In this document: positions 55,651 to 64,000 of the stretch, in pieces
How the letters are laid out: each line of letters opens with the position of its first letter
Numbering within the stretch: the stretch's first letter is position 1
Assembly: GCF_001427795.1 (NCBI RefSeq)
Contig: NZ_LMHJ01000001.1
Coordinates: forward strand, 295,773-359,772
Reading direction: 5' to 3'
From: Nocardioides sp. Root682
GTDB taxonomy: Bacteria; Actinomycetota; Actinomycetes; Propionibacteriales; Nocardioidaceae
DNA: 64,000 bases
Notes under the pieces: model-generated
What the model was told of the DNA's origin: nothing
Databases searched by the model: none
What the model saw: the letters and a program-made list of their open reading frames with translations, nothing else
Position numbers and translations under genes: made by a program

Positions 55651-56907
55651 CGTGGCCGCCCGGGCAAGCGCGACCCGGTCCAGGACCGTTGGATGTGAAC
55701 CGAACCAGAATTGTGACCATGCCGGGGGTGTGGGGTCGGCATGGGACCGCAGCGCCAGACGGCGCTGGAGGTCGACGAACGCCGCAGGTGCGTTCGTCAC
55801 CTCCAGCGCCGTCTGGTCTGCCCGGGTCTCGAGCTTGCGGCTGATCCCGTTCTGCACGGGCGCGGCGAGCACCGTCGCCAGTGCCGCCAACGCCAGGATC
55901 GTGGGCACCGCACTCATCCCGATGCCGGGCGGTACGACGTCCGGCGGGTCGGCGACGCCGCCAGCCAAGCGCCTGCGCGGCAGCAGCAGCCCGAGCAGGC
56001 CGACCCCCACCAGCGCACCGGCGGCTGCCAGCAGCGTCCCTGTCACCACGTCGTCGTACTTCGCGTGGGCGAGCTCGTGGGCGACCACCGAGAGCGTCTC
56101 GTCCTTCGGGGTGTCGTCGACCAGGTTGTCGTAGAGGACCACCCGGCGCGTGTGCCCGAACCCCGACACGTAGGCGTTGAGCGTCGTCGTACGACGGGAC
56201 GCATCCGCGACGAGCACGTCGTCCACGGCGACGCCCTCCTTGTCGGCGAGCGCCAGGATCTCCGTGCGCAGGGCACCGTGGGGCAGCGAGTCGAACTGGT
56301 TGAAGAGTGGCTCCACCACCAGCGGGTAGACGAACGACCCCGCGGCGACCAGCGCGGCGGCGAGCACTCCCCCGATGGCCGGCCACATCCGCGGCCAGCG
56401 CCGCGCGCAGCCCACCAGTGCGATGAGCGCTATCGAGGTCGAGATGATCGTGACCAGCTCGCCCTTCGCGAGATCGAGGGTCCATGCGGCCCAGGTGCCC
56501 GCAGCGAGGCCTTCGTCCAGGCGCAGCTGGCGCAGCACGATCCCGAACGGCAGGGTGACCAAGCGGCCGACGAGGGTCAGCGCCGCGACGACCAGCAGGA
56601 CCCGCACCCACCACCAGCCCGGCATCCGCTCGGCCCAGAGGCGGCCACGTCGGCTGAACCCGAACCAGGCCGCCACTGCGAGCGACACGGCCAACGACGA
56701 CCAGCTCCAGATCCGCCCCCACGTCGCAAAGTGCTCCGCGCGCGTGATCTCGTCGGCGGAGAACACCGACGAGGCGGACACGGGTGCGGGCACGCCGCCG
56801 GGGACCGGCTCCCACGGCACGCGGTTGGCGGCGATCAGCACGAAGGCAGCGACACCGATGAGGGCAGTGCCGAGCGCCACCCGATCGGCGGAAGGGCGGG
56901 GGTCCAC
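55495..56907 (-). CDS. M48 (Ste24-like) membrane metallopeptidase
   Basis: 470 residues as read. Several membrane helices (about 11-28, 68-84, 100-125, 150-165, 178-196), NAYVSGFGHTRRVVLYDNLVD, zinc motif HELAH at 277-281, two more helices, and SRKLETRADQTALEVT with the third zinc ligand. It resembles Ste24/HtpX-type quality-control peptidases. After the usual family ending (HPTVLDRVALARA) the frame continues for about 50 residues through sequence antisense to the second Flp pilin gene, because no stop occurs sooner. Start: GTG 56905-56907, five bases after the lipoprotein gene stop. Confidence 0.84.
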   Translation of the reverse strand: MDPRPSADRVALGTALIGVAAFVLIAANRVPWEPVPGGVPAPVSASSVFSADEITRAEHFATWGRIWSWSSLAVSLAVAAWFGFSRRGRLWAERMPGWWWVRVLLVVAALTLVGRLVTLPFGIVLRQLRLDEGLAAGTWAAWTLDLAKGELVTIISTSIALIALVGCARRWPRMWPAIGGVLAAALVAAGSFVYPLVVEPLFNQFDSLPHGALRTEILALADKEGVAVDDVLVADASRRTTTLNAYVSGFGHTRRVVLYDNLVDDTPKDETLSVVAHELAHAKYDDVVTGTLLAAAGALVGVGLLGLLLPRRRLAGGVADPPDVVPPGIGMSAVPTILALAALATVLAAPVQNGISRKLETRADQTALEVTNAPAAFVDLQRRLALRSHADPTPPAWSQFWFGSHPTVLDRVALARAATSGNGVAHTRGGVLEQTGDPASEQADGDDDRHRQERKDQRVLNSRRTALGAY

Positions 56908-56911
56908 GGCC

Positions 56912-58123
56912 CTACTCTGACACGCCCGCCAATGCGGCCAGCTGGGCCTGCCAGGCCGCAGTGAGGTCGGCCACCGACCAGCCGAAGGACGCACGCAACG
57001 CGGGCGCGAGCTCCTTGCCCTCCAGCATCGCCCGGTAGAAGTCGACCAGGGCCCGCTCGCCTCGACGCTCGGCCAGGGTGACGCTCACCTGCCAGGCCGC
57101 CTCGTACACAGCACCCAGATGGGTTCCCGACGGATTGAACTCCGAGTCCGTGGGCAGCGCCTTGGGTACGCCGTTCTTGCGCACCTGCGACCGGATCTGA
57201 CCGGCCGTCTTCGCCAGCGGCAGACCGACGTCGCGCAACGCCACGTAGTCGGCGAACCCCTCGACCACCCAGAGCGGAACGTTGCGGGCGAGCACTGCTC
57301 CGGTGAGGGCGTGCACCGCTTCGTGGGTCATCACGACCTGCGCGGCCACCCGGTCGAGGTCGTCGTAGACAGCGGGATTGATGAAGACATGGATCGGGCT
57401 GCCAGCAACCCGCGACCCGTCCACCGGCGCCGTGACGGCGGCAATGGATCCGTAGGCGCCCGGATCGGCACCCAGCGCGCGGTGCAGGGCGGTTGCGTCA
57501 CGGGGCACCTCCACCACGAGCCCGGACCGGCCACCGACGACCGCGCGGGCCTCCGCAACGGCCTTGCGGGCCCATCCGGCGTACGACGTCCGGTCGGCCG
57601 AGGTGCCCGAAGTGTCTGCGGCGAGCACGAGGGCACCGGGAACCCGCTGGACGGTCACCGGGCCGGTGAGCCACACGGGGAGCCGACCTGTCGCGTCGCC
57701 GATGGCAGCGATGCGTCGTCCCCCGGCGGCGAACGACATGGGAATCTCCGTGCGGGCCGACGCCTCGTCGAAGCCCTCGATCCGCCACGTCACGGCGACC
57801 AGCCCGTCCCAGGCGTCGTCGCCCGACGTGCGGCCGGTCTCGGTGACGTAGCGGAACGTGACGTCGCTGAGGTCGATGGCCTGCGCATTGGTGGCCAGCG
57901 CCGCGACGAGCGTCCGGGCGTCTTCGGTGGCCAGTGCTCGCGCTGCCGCACCGTCGCCGGCGACGACCGCGTCCTGCAGGGCTGCCAAGGTGTCCGCCGC
58001 GGCCGCCGCATCGGCGACCTCGCTGCCCTGAGCCGGAGGCGGCGCGACGTACTCGTCAGGCGAGCAACCAGCCGTCGCCAGGGCGACCGCGAGCAAGCCC
58101 GCCGGAAAGAGCCGGCGGATCAC
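56912..58123 (-). CDS. Lipoprotein with gluzincin-type metallopeptidase motif
   Basis: 403 residues. Lipoprotein signal with lipobox ATAGC (Cys20). An N-terminal nuclear-transport-factor-like region (about 35-160) is followed by a domain with HEAVH at 267-271 and a downstream VVEGFADYVA (E288), the HExxH-E zinc arrangement of peptidase-MA-like proteins. It would be anchored on the outer face of the membrane. The peptidase activity is inferred. It lies between the M48 gene (four-base spacing) and the NlpC/P60 gene (20 bases), all on the minus strand, so they may be one transcript. Confidence 0.8.
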   Translation of the reverse strand: MIRRLFPAGLLAVALATAGCSPDEYVAPPPAQGSEVADAAAAADTLAALQDAVVAGDGAAARALATEDARTLVAALATNAQAIDLSDVTFRYVTETGRTSGDDAWDGLVAVTWRIEGFDEASARTEIPMSFAAGGRRIAAIGDATGRLPVWLTGPVTVQRVPGALVLAADTSGTSADRTSYAGWARKAVAEARAVVGGRSGLVVEVPRDATALHRALGADPGAYGSIAAVTAPVDGSRVAGSPIHVFINPAVYDDLDRVAAQVVMTHEAVHALTGAVLARNVPLWVVEGFADYVALRDVGLPLAKTAGQIRSQVRKNGVPKALPTDSEFNPSGTHLGAVYEAAWQVSVTLAERRGERALVDFYRAMLEGKELAPALRASFGWSVADLTAAWQAQLAALAGVSE

Positions 58124-58143
58124 CCAGTCACCCAGTCACCGGA

Positions 58144-59133
58144 TCATCCGGGACGGACAGCTCCGGAGTAGGGCATCTCGTCGACACTCGACACCTTGAC
58201 GCCCGCGCCGGGGTTCGCCGCGTGGACGATCATGCCGTTGCCGATGTACATGCCGACGTGGCTGATCGGGCTGTAGTAGAAGACGAGGTCGCCCGGCTGC
58301 AGGTCGCTCTTCGACACCCGCGCACCGGAACCGGCCTGGGCACGCGAGGAGTGCGGCAGACCGACACCGGCCTGGCCCCACGCCACCATCATCAGGCCCG
58401 AGCAGTCCCAGGCGTTGGGACCGGCTGCACCGTAGACGTAGGAGTCGCCGACCTGCGCGAGGGCGTACTTGATCGCGACCGCGGCGCGGCCGGAGGCAGG
58501 GATCGAGGACGCAGCAGGGGCACGGACGCCACCGTCGCGGGACAGGATCTCCGCGCGCTCCTCCTCCTCGAGGCGCGACAACAGCGACTCCGCCTTGGCC
58601 AGCTTGGAGTCGGCCGACTTCTTCTCGGCCGACAGCTTCGACTTGAGGCTCTTGATGTCGTTGCGCCGCTTGGCCGTCTGGCTCTCGCGAATCGAGTAGG
58701 CCTCGAGCTCGTTGTCGTAGTCCGACAGCAGTCCGTCCTGGAGGCCCGTGATCGTCGACAGCGTCGAGAGCTCGTCGAGGAAGGCCTCGGAGTCCGAGGA
58801 CAGCAGCTCGCCCGTGGGGCCGAGGCCGCCGGTCTGGTAGCGCTGGATGATCGAGTCACGCACGTCGGACCTGACGCCATCCAGGGCATCGCCCTGGCGT
58901 GACTGGTCTGCCTTGAGCGAGTCGAGCTCGCGGTTCAGCTCGGTGAGCTCGAGCTTGGCGTCGTTGTAGCGCTCCGAGGCCTGCTCAGCCTGGTGGAGGA
59001 GCGTCTCGACACGATCACGCACGGTGTCGATGTCGGGCTCCGCCTGGGCGGGGGTGCTCACGGAGAGAGCAAGGGTTCCGGTGAGGGCGAGCGCAGCGAG
59101 CGCGGCGATGGTGCGGTTACGGCCGTTCAGCAC
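58144..59133 (-). CDS. NlpC/P60 peptidoglycan endopeptidase with coiled coil
   Basis: 329 residues. Signal peptide (1-31, ending AQA), a long coiled coil (about 36-200, as in RipA-like proteins and PcsB) and a C-terminal NlpC/P60 domain with catalytic C244 (WDCSGLMM), H292 (ISHVGMYIG) and H304. It cleaves D-Glu-DAP bonds of stem peptides outside the cell, in growth or separation. GTG start, with GGGG eleven bases upstream. A c-di-AMP riboswitch precedes it, and the placement matches Rv2190c of mycobacteria (from memory). Confidence 0.92.
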   Translation of the reverse strand: MLNGRNRTIAALAALALTGTLALSVSTPAQAEPDIDTVRDRVETLLHQAEQASERYNDAKLELTELNRELDSLKADQSRQGDALDGVRSDVRDSIIQRYQTGGLGPTGELLSSDSEAFLDELSTLSTITGLQDGLLSDYDNELEAYSIRESQTAKRRNDIKSLKSKLSAEKKSADSKLAKAESLLSRLEEEERAEILSRDGGVRAPAASSIPASGRAAVAIKYALAQVGDSYVYGAAGPNAWDCSGLMMVAWGQAGVGLPHSSRAQAGSGARVSKSDLQPGDLVFYYSPISHVGMYIGNGMIVHAANPGAGVKVSSVDEMPYSGAVRPG

Positions 59134-59158
59134 GAGCTGGCGGTCCCCTTCGTGTCGT

Positions 59159-59314
59159 ACGCCTACCGGGTGAGCTGACGGATTCGGGCACGACTTGCCC
59201 TACCCGCACTCCTCGCGGCCCTCGTCGATCCGGTCAGGATCTTCGAGGTCGCACCTCGTGCGGGATTCACCCCAGATGTGGTTGGTTCCCCGGCTCCGGC
59301 GCCCCGAGTGGCGT
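59159..59314 (-). promoter_or_regulatory. ydaO/yuaA-type c-di-AMP riboswitch
   Basis: On the minus strand, ACGCC (59310-59314) and GGCGT (59159-59163) close the P1 stem. Inside are GGGGAACCA, GGGGTGAATC, GGGTAGGGC and, near the 3' end, CCGAATCCGTCAGCT and CCCGGTAGGC, the conserved blocks of this riboswitch class in actinobacteria. It ends 25 bases before the NlpC/P60 start codon and so can control translation or termination. Known relatives shut off cell-wall hydrolase genes when c-di-AMP is high. Confidence 0.88.
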
Positions 59315-59376
59315 CAGACTCAGCGCGGCGCTCGCGCGGGTCGGTCGACCCACTTCCTCGAGCACCTCAGTGAGGC

Positions 59377-59405
59377 AGCCTAATCGTGGTCCGCGGGGAC
59401 ACCAA
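59377..59405 (-). promoter_or_regulatory. Promoter of the riboswitch/NlpC transcript
   Basis: TTGGTG (59400-59405) and TAGGCT (59377-59382) on the minus strand, 17 bases apart. Transcription would start near 59370, giving a leader of about 235 bases that contains the riboswitch. The rest of the 59315-59506 spacer shows nothing else I can name. Confidence 0.45.
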
Positions 59406-59506
59406 ACCTTCCCCGAGCGTGTTGGGTCCGCAATCGGTGAGGCGCGGATCACACCGGCCCCATGTGCCTCGCTGGCCCCATCGCTCACAGGCACGGTGCG
59501 GACCGG

Positions 59507-59713
59507 TCACGCGGACTCGACCCGCGGGCCGTCGACAGGCAGCACCAGCCGCAGCGGCGGCACCAGTCCGCCCTCGGCCAGCACGTCCAGCGCACGCAGC
59601 TCGTCGTCGTCGATGAGCAGCTCGGGCGGTGGCCCGAGCAGCACCGTGATCACGCAGTCGTGGCACGCGAGCCCGCGCACCACGCACGTGTCGCAATCGA
59701 TCCTCGTTGTCAT
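59507..59713 (-). CDS. Small four-cysteine protein
   Basis: 68 residues starting MTTRIDCDTCVVRGLACHDC, with four cysteines arranged C-x2-C-x7-C-x2-C, then LLGPPPELLIDDDELRALDVLAEGGLVPPLRL. It resembles a small protein I recall upstream of NlpC/P60 genes in several actinobacteria, probably metal-binding. Function unknown. ATG 59711-59713, weak ribosome site. Confidence 0.7.
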   Translation of the reverse strand: MTTRIDCDTCVVRGLACHDCVITVLLGPPPELLIDDDELRALDVLAEGGLVPPLRLVLPVDGPRVESA

Positions 59714-59796
59714 GGCCCGAGCGTCGCAGGAGGGGCCGACACTTCACGCACGTGCAAAGGCACCGGCGATCGTCACCTGACTGCGAGAATCCCACC

Positions 59797-61161
59797 GTGC
59801 CCGAGAACCAGCAGCGACCCAACCGGCCCACGTGGCAGATCGGCGTCGCCCTCTTCCTCGTCGCCGCAACCGTCTACGTCGCCACAGCGGGCTACACCAG
59901 GGTCCACATCGACGTCCTCTCCGCGAATGTCGGCGGCTGGCGGATCGCTTCCACTGGTGAACCGTGGATCGACGGGGTCGATGTCGACCAGATCAACCGC
60001 TCGAAGGTGCCCCTGTTCACGACCACCCACGACGGGCACCGGGTCATCGCGCGCTCACCCGGCGTCGTCGCCGCCGGCGTACCGGCGTATGCCCTTCGCG
60101 AGCTCGCCACTGACAGCGGGACCTCGGCCGACGACTACAGCAGCGCACCTCCCGCGGTCACAGCGGCGCTGATCACTGCCGTGAGCGTCGTGCTCATGTG
60201 GGGCGCGCTCCTGCGGCTGACCAGTCGAAGATCCGCCACCGCCGCCGCCCTGGTGTTCGCCTTCGCAACACCGGTGTGGTCGGTCGCGGCGGACGGGATG
60301 TGGACCCACACCCTCACGGTCCTGGGAATCTGCGGGATGGCTTACGCCGCAGCTCGCGAACGATGGCTCCTCGTCGGTGTCTTCGGCGGTGTGGCGACGT
60401 GGGGCCGTCTACACACGGTGGTGATCGCCGCCGCGGTCGCGTTGGCGTGCGCCTGGCTCCAGCGAAGGCCGTCGATCGCGGTGCGCGTCGGCGTCACGGG
60501 TGCGCTCATGGTGGCCGGAGCGAGCATCTGGTCGCACTGGCTGTACGGCACGTGGATCCCTTCTGGCGGCTATGCGCCTGGAAACTACGTTTCGAGGGCG
60601 CCCGGGTCGGCCTACGACTTCAACACCTCGCCCGTCCTCCTCCTGCGCAACGAGGCCGCACTGTGGATAGCCGGAGACCGAGGCATCCTGATCTGGACGC
60701 CCCTCGTGGTGCTCCTCCTGCCGTTGCTCATCCGGACCTGGCGGACGCAGCCGATGTGGTGTCGCGCGATGTTCCTGGCCGGTGTCGCCTACACCCTGTT
60801 CCAGGGCTGGGCAGCCCCGTTCCACGGCGGCGACGGCATCTACGGCTACCGGCACGGGCTGGAGTTCCTGGCGTGCGCGACCCCGTCGCTCACCCTGGCA
60901 GCGTTGTACGCCGGCCGAAAGCTGCGCCTGGCGCTGACCGTGGTGGTCGGCGTGCAGCTCTCGGCGTTCGCACTGGGAGGCAGCATCAACCGTCCTACGC
61001 TGACGTTCGGCGACCACTGGGACAACAACGCCTTCGTCCAGGCGCTCCGGGACGCGCCCGTCCTCATCGCCGTGCTCGCGTGCGTCGTCGCCACGACCGT
61101 CCTCGCTACCCGGATGTTCCTGAGCGAACCTGAGCCCGAGGCAGCTTCGGCGCGGGAGTGA
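59797..61161 (+). CDS. Polytopic membrane protein, GT-C glycosyltransferase-like
   Basis: 454 residues with about ten membrane helices. An extracellular loop after the first helix (about 35-85) contains DVDQINRSKVPLFTTTHDG and RSPGVVAAGVPAYAL. The layout resembles GT-C or O-mannosyltransferase-like proteins, but I see no certain catalytic motif. GTG 59797 with GAGAAT six bases upstream in the leaderless -10 position. Divergent from the four-cysteine protein gene. Confidence 0.6.
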   Translation: MPENQQRPNRPTWQIGVALFLVAATVYVATAGYTRVHIDVLSANVGGWRIASTGEPWIDGVDVDQINRSKVPLFTTTHDGHRVIARSPGVVAAGVPAYALRELATDSGTSADDYSSAPPAVTAALITAVSVVLMWGALLRLTSRRSATAAALVFAFATPVWSVAADGMWTHTLTVLGICGMAYAAARERWLLVGVFGGVATWGRLHTVVIAAAVALACAWLQRRPSIAVRVGVTGALMVAGASIWSHWLYGTWIPSGGYAPGNYVSRAPGSAYDFNTSPVLLLRNEAALWIAGDRGILIWTPLVVLLLPLLIRTWRTQPMWCRAMFLAGVAYTLFQGWAAPFHGGDGIYGYRHGLEFLACATPSLTLAALYAGRKLRLALTVVVGVQLSAFALGGSINRPTLTFGDHWDNNAFVQALRDAPVLIAVLACVVATTVLATRMFLSEPEPEAASARE

Positions 61162-61182
61162 CGTCATGTCGGAGGTCCTGCC

Positions 61183-61188
61183 TACCGT
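61183..61188 (+). promoter_or_regulatory. Leaderless -10 box of the exonuclease-GIY-YIG gene
   Basis: TACCGT ends six bases before the ATG at 61195. Confidence 0.45.
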
Positions 61189-61194
61189 GAGGTC

Positions 61195-62916
61195 ATGACC
61201 GTCAGCGCCGCCACACCGCAGAGCCGGTGGGAGGCGCAGCGTTCGTTCGACGAGCTCGGCCAGCCGCTTCGTGACGTGACCTTCTGCGTCGTGGACCTCG
61301 AGACCACCGGCGGTTCGGTGGGCGACGGCGACCGGATCACCGAGATCGGGGCGGTCAAGGTACGCGGTGGCGAGGTGCTGGGCGAGTTCCAGACCCTCGT
61401 CAATCCTGATGCGGCGATCCCGGCGTTCATCGCCGTCCTCACCGGCATCACCAACCGGATGGTCGCGGACGCGCCCCGCGTCACCTCTGCGCTGCCGGCC
61501 TTCCTCGAGTTCGCTGCCGGCTCCGTCCTGGTCGCCCACAACGCCCGTTTCGACGTCGGCTTCCTCAAGCACTTCTGCCGCGAGCAGGACCTCGTCTGGC
61601 CGGAGTTCGAGGTGCTCGACACGGTCAAGCTCGCCCGCCACGTCGTCACACGCGACGAGGCGCCCAACCACAAGCTGTCCTCACTGGCCCGGGTCTTCCG
61701 GGCCGGCACCACCCCGAACCACCGGGCGCTCGAGGACGCGCGGGCCACCGTCGACGTGCTCCACGGCTTGATGGAGCGGCTCGGAGGACTCGGCGTCCAC
61801 ACCCTCGAAGAGCTGCAGGGCTACTCGTCGAAGGTCGCGCCGGCCGCGCGGCGCAAGCGCCACCTGGCTGACCGGCTCCCCCACGCACCCGGGGTCTACC
61901 TCTTCCGCGACGAACAGGAGCACGTGCTCTACGTCGGCACCTCCAAGGACCTGCGACGCCGCGTGCGGTCCTACTTCACCGCATCGGAGAGACGCACCCG
62001 GATCGGCGAGATGGTGCAGATCGCCACCTCGGTGACCGGGGTCGAGTGCGCGACCCCGCTCGAGGCCGAGGTCCGCGAGCTGCGGCTGATCGCCGAGCAC
62101 AAGCCGCGCTACAACCGACGCTCCCGCTTTCCCGAGAAGGTCACCTACCTCAAGCTGACACGCGAACCCTGGCCGCGGCTGTCCCTGGTCAAGCGGGTGC
62201 TGGACGACGACGCCGACTACATCGGCCCCTTCTCGTCCAGGTCCTCGGCCGAGAGCGCCCTCGCCGCCCTGCACGAGGTCTTCCCGATCCGGCAGTGCAA
62301 CGACCGGTTCGGGCGCCAACCCTCGCGGACGGCCTGCGTCCTCGCCGAGATGGCGCGCTGCCTGGCGCCCTGCGACGGGAGCACCGACGCCCAGACGTAC
62401 GCCGCCGTCGTACGACAACTGCGCGACACCCTCCTGCGCCGGCCTGACGACGTCGTCGACCTGGTGCAGGCGAAGATGACCGCGCTCGCCGACCAGGAGC
62501 GCTTCGAGGAAGCCGCGCACCATCGCGACCGCCTCGCCGACTTCATCCGGGGCGCCGCCCGGTCGCAACGGCTCACGGCGCTGACGGGTTGTCCCGAGGT
62601 GGTCGCCGCACGACGGGACGAGGACGGCCGCTGGTCGGTCCACGTCGTGCGACACGGCCGCCTGGCCGCGGCCGGGGTGATTCCCACCGGTGGCGACGCC
62701 CTCGCGTACGTCGCCGGCCTCCGTGCCTCCGCCGAGACAGTGCTCCCGACCATCGGTCCGACCCCTGCCGCGACGGCAGAGGAGTCCGAACGCATCCTGC
62801 GCTGGCTGGAAGCCCCCGGCATCCGGCTCGTCGACGTCGTCGGCGAATGGGTGTGTCCGGTCGCCGGGGCGGGCCGACACCGGGAGTCGCTGCTGCGCGC
62901 ACCTGCATCCATCTAA
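61195..62916 (+). CDS. DEDD exonuclease fused to a UvrC-like GIY-YIG nuclease
   Basis: 573 residues. N-terminal DnaQ-type 3'-5' exonuclease (about 28-195) with FCVVDLETTGG (ExoI), HNARFDVGFL (ExoII) and HRALEDARATVDVL (ExoIII). The middle part (about 220-310) is a GIY-YIG nuclease: GVYLFRDEQEHVLYVGTSKDLRRRVRSYF. A UvrB/UvrC motif region follows (about 420-450). The architecture matches actinobacterial Rv2191 and relates to the E. coli UvrC homologue Cho. Likely acts in DNA repair; the strand and damage specificity are unknown. Confidence 0.9.
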   Translation: MTVSAATPQSRWEAQRSFDELGQPLRDVTFCVVDLETTGGSVGDGDRITEIGAVKVRGGEVLGEFQTLVNPDAAIPAFIAVLTGITNRMVADAPRVTSALPAFLEFAAGSVLVAHNARFDVGFLKHFCREQDLVWPEFEVLDTVKLARHVVTRDEAPNHKLSSLARVFRAGTTPNHRALEDARATVDVLHGLMERLGGLGVHTLEELQGYSSKVAPAARRKRHLADRLPHAPGVYLFRDEQEHVLYVGTSKDLRRRVRSYFTASERRTRIGEMVQIATSVTGVECATPLEAEVRELRLIAEHKPRYNRRSRFPEKVTYLKLTREPWPRLSLVKRVLDDDADYIGPFSSRSSAESALAALHEVFPIRQCNDRFGRQPSRTACVLAEMARCLAPCDGSTDAQTYAAVVRQLRDTLLRRPDDVVDLVQAKMTALADQERFEEAAHHRDRLADFIRGAARSQRLTALTGCPEVVAARRDEDGRWSVHVVRHGRLAAAGVIPTGGDALAYVAGLRASAETVLPTIGPTPAATAEESERILRWLEAPGIRLVDVVGEWVCPVAGAGRHRESLLRAPASI

Positions 62917-62919
62917 GGT
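62914..62919 (+). promoter_or_regulatory. Leaderless -10 box of the AsnC-domain gene
   Basis: TAAGGT overlaps the end of the preceding gene and ends six bases before the ATG at 62926. Confidence 0.45.
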
Positions 62920-62925
62920 GGGCGC

Positions 62926-63204
62926 ATGATCACCGCCATCGTGTTCGTGCAGGCCGAGACCGCGCGGATCCCCGAGGTCGCCGAGGCCATCGCAGCCCTC
63001 GAGGGAGTGAGCGAGGTCTACTCCGTCACTGGTCAGATCGACCTGATCGCGCTGATCCGCGTCGCGAGCCATGACGACATCGCGACGGTCGTCGCGGATC
63101 GCCTCAACAAGGTCGACGGTGTCGTCGACACCGAGACCCACATCGCCTACCGCGCCTACTCGCGCCACGACCTCGAGGCCGCGTTCTCCATCGGGCTCGA
63201 CTGA
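62926..63204 (+). CDS. Stand-alone Lrp/AsnC ligand-binding domain protein
   Basis: 92 residues covering only the RAM (ligand-binding and oligomerisation) domain: MITAIVFVQAETARIPEVAEAI, YSVTGQIDLIALIRVASHDDIA and GVVDTETHIAYRAYS. No DNA-binding helix is present. Such proteins form octamers and bind amino acids; the target is unknown. It follows the exonuclease-GIY-YIG gene by nine bases. Confidence 0.9.
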   Translation: MITAIVFVQAETARIPEVAEAIAALEGVSEVYSVTGQIDLIALIRVASHDDIATVVADRLNKVDGVVDTETHIAYRAYSRHDLEAAFSIGLD

Positions 63205-63206
63205 CG

Positions 63207-64000
63207 GTGGCAACGGAGCCCGGATCCGAGGCCGCGGGAGGTCGCTTCCCCCTGCTCGCCGTCGCCTGGCCGCCTCTCGTAGGGCTGGTCTTGGCTGCCT
63301 TGCTGATGAACCTCTCGAGTCGACCGTTCCGGTCGTTCGACACCTACTTCCATCTCCGCTTCGGCGAGGAGTTCCGCAGCGGGTGGTCGCTGACCCATCC
63401 CGGTCAGGTCAGCACCGCGTCGACCAACGACTGGGCTCCGACTCAGTGGCTGCCGCAGATCGGGCTGTCATGGCTCGCCGACGCCGCTGGCGACACCGGA
63501 CTCGTCGTCCTCTTCGCTGCCCTCGTCTGCGGCTTCGCAGTCGCGATCTACCTGCTGGTTCGAGCCAGCACCACACCCGGCATCGCCGTCGTCGTCACAG
63601 CAGTGGCCACCCTCGGCTGCATGCCCAGTCTCTCGCTGCGCCCGCAGGTCCTCAGCTACCTCTTCCTCGTGGTCGTGCTGGCTTCCTGGAGCCTTGCTCG
63701 TCGCACCGGACGTCTGCCCTGGTGGCTGGTTCCATTGGCGTGGCTCTGGGCCGCCAGCCACGGCATGTGGATTTTGGGCGTCGGCGCGAGTGCGGTGCTG
63801 GCCGTCGCCGTGTGCCTGGAACGGCGCGGCACCCGCGGAGAGGTCCTGCGGATGCTGGTCGTGCCGGCAGGCATGCTGCTCGCCGCCTGCGTCACGCCCG
63901 TCGGCCCGCGACTGGTGTCGGCGGTCCTCCTCGTCAACGCGCGCGCCAACCACTTCAGTGAGTGGCGGGCGCCGGAGCTGGTGACCCTCGCCGCGGCGCC
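63207..64000 (+). CDS. Polytopic membrane protein, cut by the window edge
   Basis: At least 264 residues, open to the right edge. Starts at a GTG two bases after the previous stop. About seven hydrophobic helices are visible; an early external loop contains RSFDTYFHLRFGEEFRSGW and NDWAPTQWLPQIGLSWLAD, a pattern seen in GT-C-like or DUF2029-type membrane glycosyltransferases. No certain family. The C-terminus is outside the window. Confidence 0.6.
   Translation, partial: MATEPGSEAAGGRFPLLAVAWPPLVGLVLAALLMNLSSRPFRSFDTYFHLRFGEEFRSGWSLTHPGQVSTASTNDWAPTQWLPQIGLSWLADAAGDTGLVVLFAALVCGFAVAIYLLVRASTTPGIAVVVTAVATLGCMPSLSLRPQVLSYLFLVVVLASWSLARRTGRLPWWLVPLAWLWAASHGMWILGVGASAVLAVAVCLERRGTRGEVLRMLVVPAGMLLAACVTPVGPRLVSAVLLVNARANHFSEWRAPELVTLAAA

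Overview
This window reads as a contiguous, gene-dense chromosomal segment of a high-GC actinomycete, most likely a Nocardioides-like member of the Propionibacteriales. The evidence is the very high GC content, many GTG starts, a DAP-type MurE, an actinobacterial LexA box (TCGAAC-N4-GTTCGA), a c-di-AMP riboswitch upstream of an NlpC/P60 gene, and many leaderless genes with a TAnnnT -10 box six or seven bases before the start codon. The species call is inference. I see no rRNA, tRNA, CRISPR array, insertion sequence or prophage. From memory, much of the gene order (mraZ-rsmH-ftsL-ftsI-murE-murF; metF/polyprenyl synthase; Rv2175c-like/pknL; class II DAHP synthase; pfkA; macRS; plsC; ArsA-like ATPase; fadD; NlpC/P60; exonuclease-GIY-YIG) matches the conserved backbone of mycobacteria and streptomycetes.

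Layout. 1-5903 (minus): start of the division and cell-wall cluster, with mraZ, a structured mraW-type leader RNA, a small membrane protein, rsmH, an FtsL-like protein, ftsI, murE and the start of murF. 5904-6194: divergent control region with phased GTGG repeats pointing both ways. 6195-10745 (plus): MoxR ATPase, DUF58 protein and transglutaminase. 10845-14503 (minus): DUF3040 protein, then an SOS-controlled HEPN-methyltransferase-dinB group, then a membrane protein with a repeat tail. 14565-20412: YbaK-like deacylase, FAD oxidoreductase, metF, polyprenyl synthase and an M48 peptidase. 20421-23950: barstar, guanyl ribonuclease and Rv2175c-like regulator, divergent from the PASTA kinase PknL. 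23953-33621: transporter, SRPBCC protein, zinc-ribbon anchor protein, threonine aldolase, DAHP synthase, amino acid permease, amidohydrolase, phosphofructokinase and DUF1028 protein. 33628-44412: coiled-coil protein, MacR/MacS two-component pair with an interposed flavin reductase, PlsC, hydrolase/membrane protein pair, two ROK kinases, DUF5304-like protein, ArsA-like ATPase and SRPBCC protein. 44500-46290: long-chain acyl-CoA ligase.

46539-55650 (plus) is a compact Tad/Flp pilus locus: CpaB, TadZ, TadA, a von Willebrand A-TadB fusion, TadC, a dedicated histidine kinase and response regulator, and two Flp pilins. The second pilin lies entirely antisense to the 3' end of an M48 peptidase gene. 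56912-59713 holds a metallopeptidase-like lipoprotein, an NlpC/P60 endopeptidase behind a c-di-AMP riboswitch, and a small four-cysteine protein. 59797-64000 holds two polytopic membrane proteins (the last cut by the window edge), a DEDD exonuclease-GIY-YIG fusion and a stand-alone AsnC-type ligand domain.

The themes are envelope growth and its control (MraZ, PknL, c-di-AMP), DNA damage response (LexA box, DinB, UvrC-like nuclease) and surface appendages (Tad pilus). The best candidates for new biology are the two-way MraZ-type operator, the SOS-controlled HEPN/methyltransferase/dinB unit, the kinase-linked ribonuclease/barstar unit, and the VWA-TadB fusion with its pilin control region.
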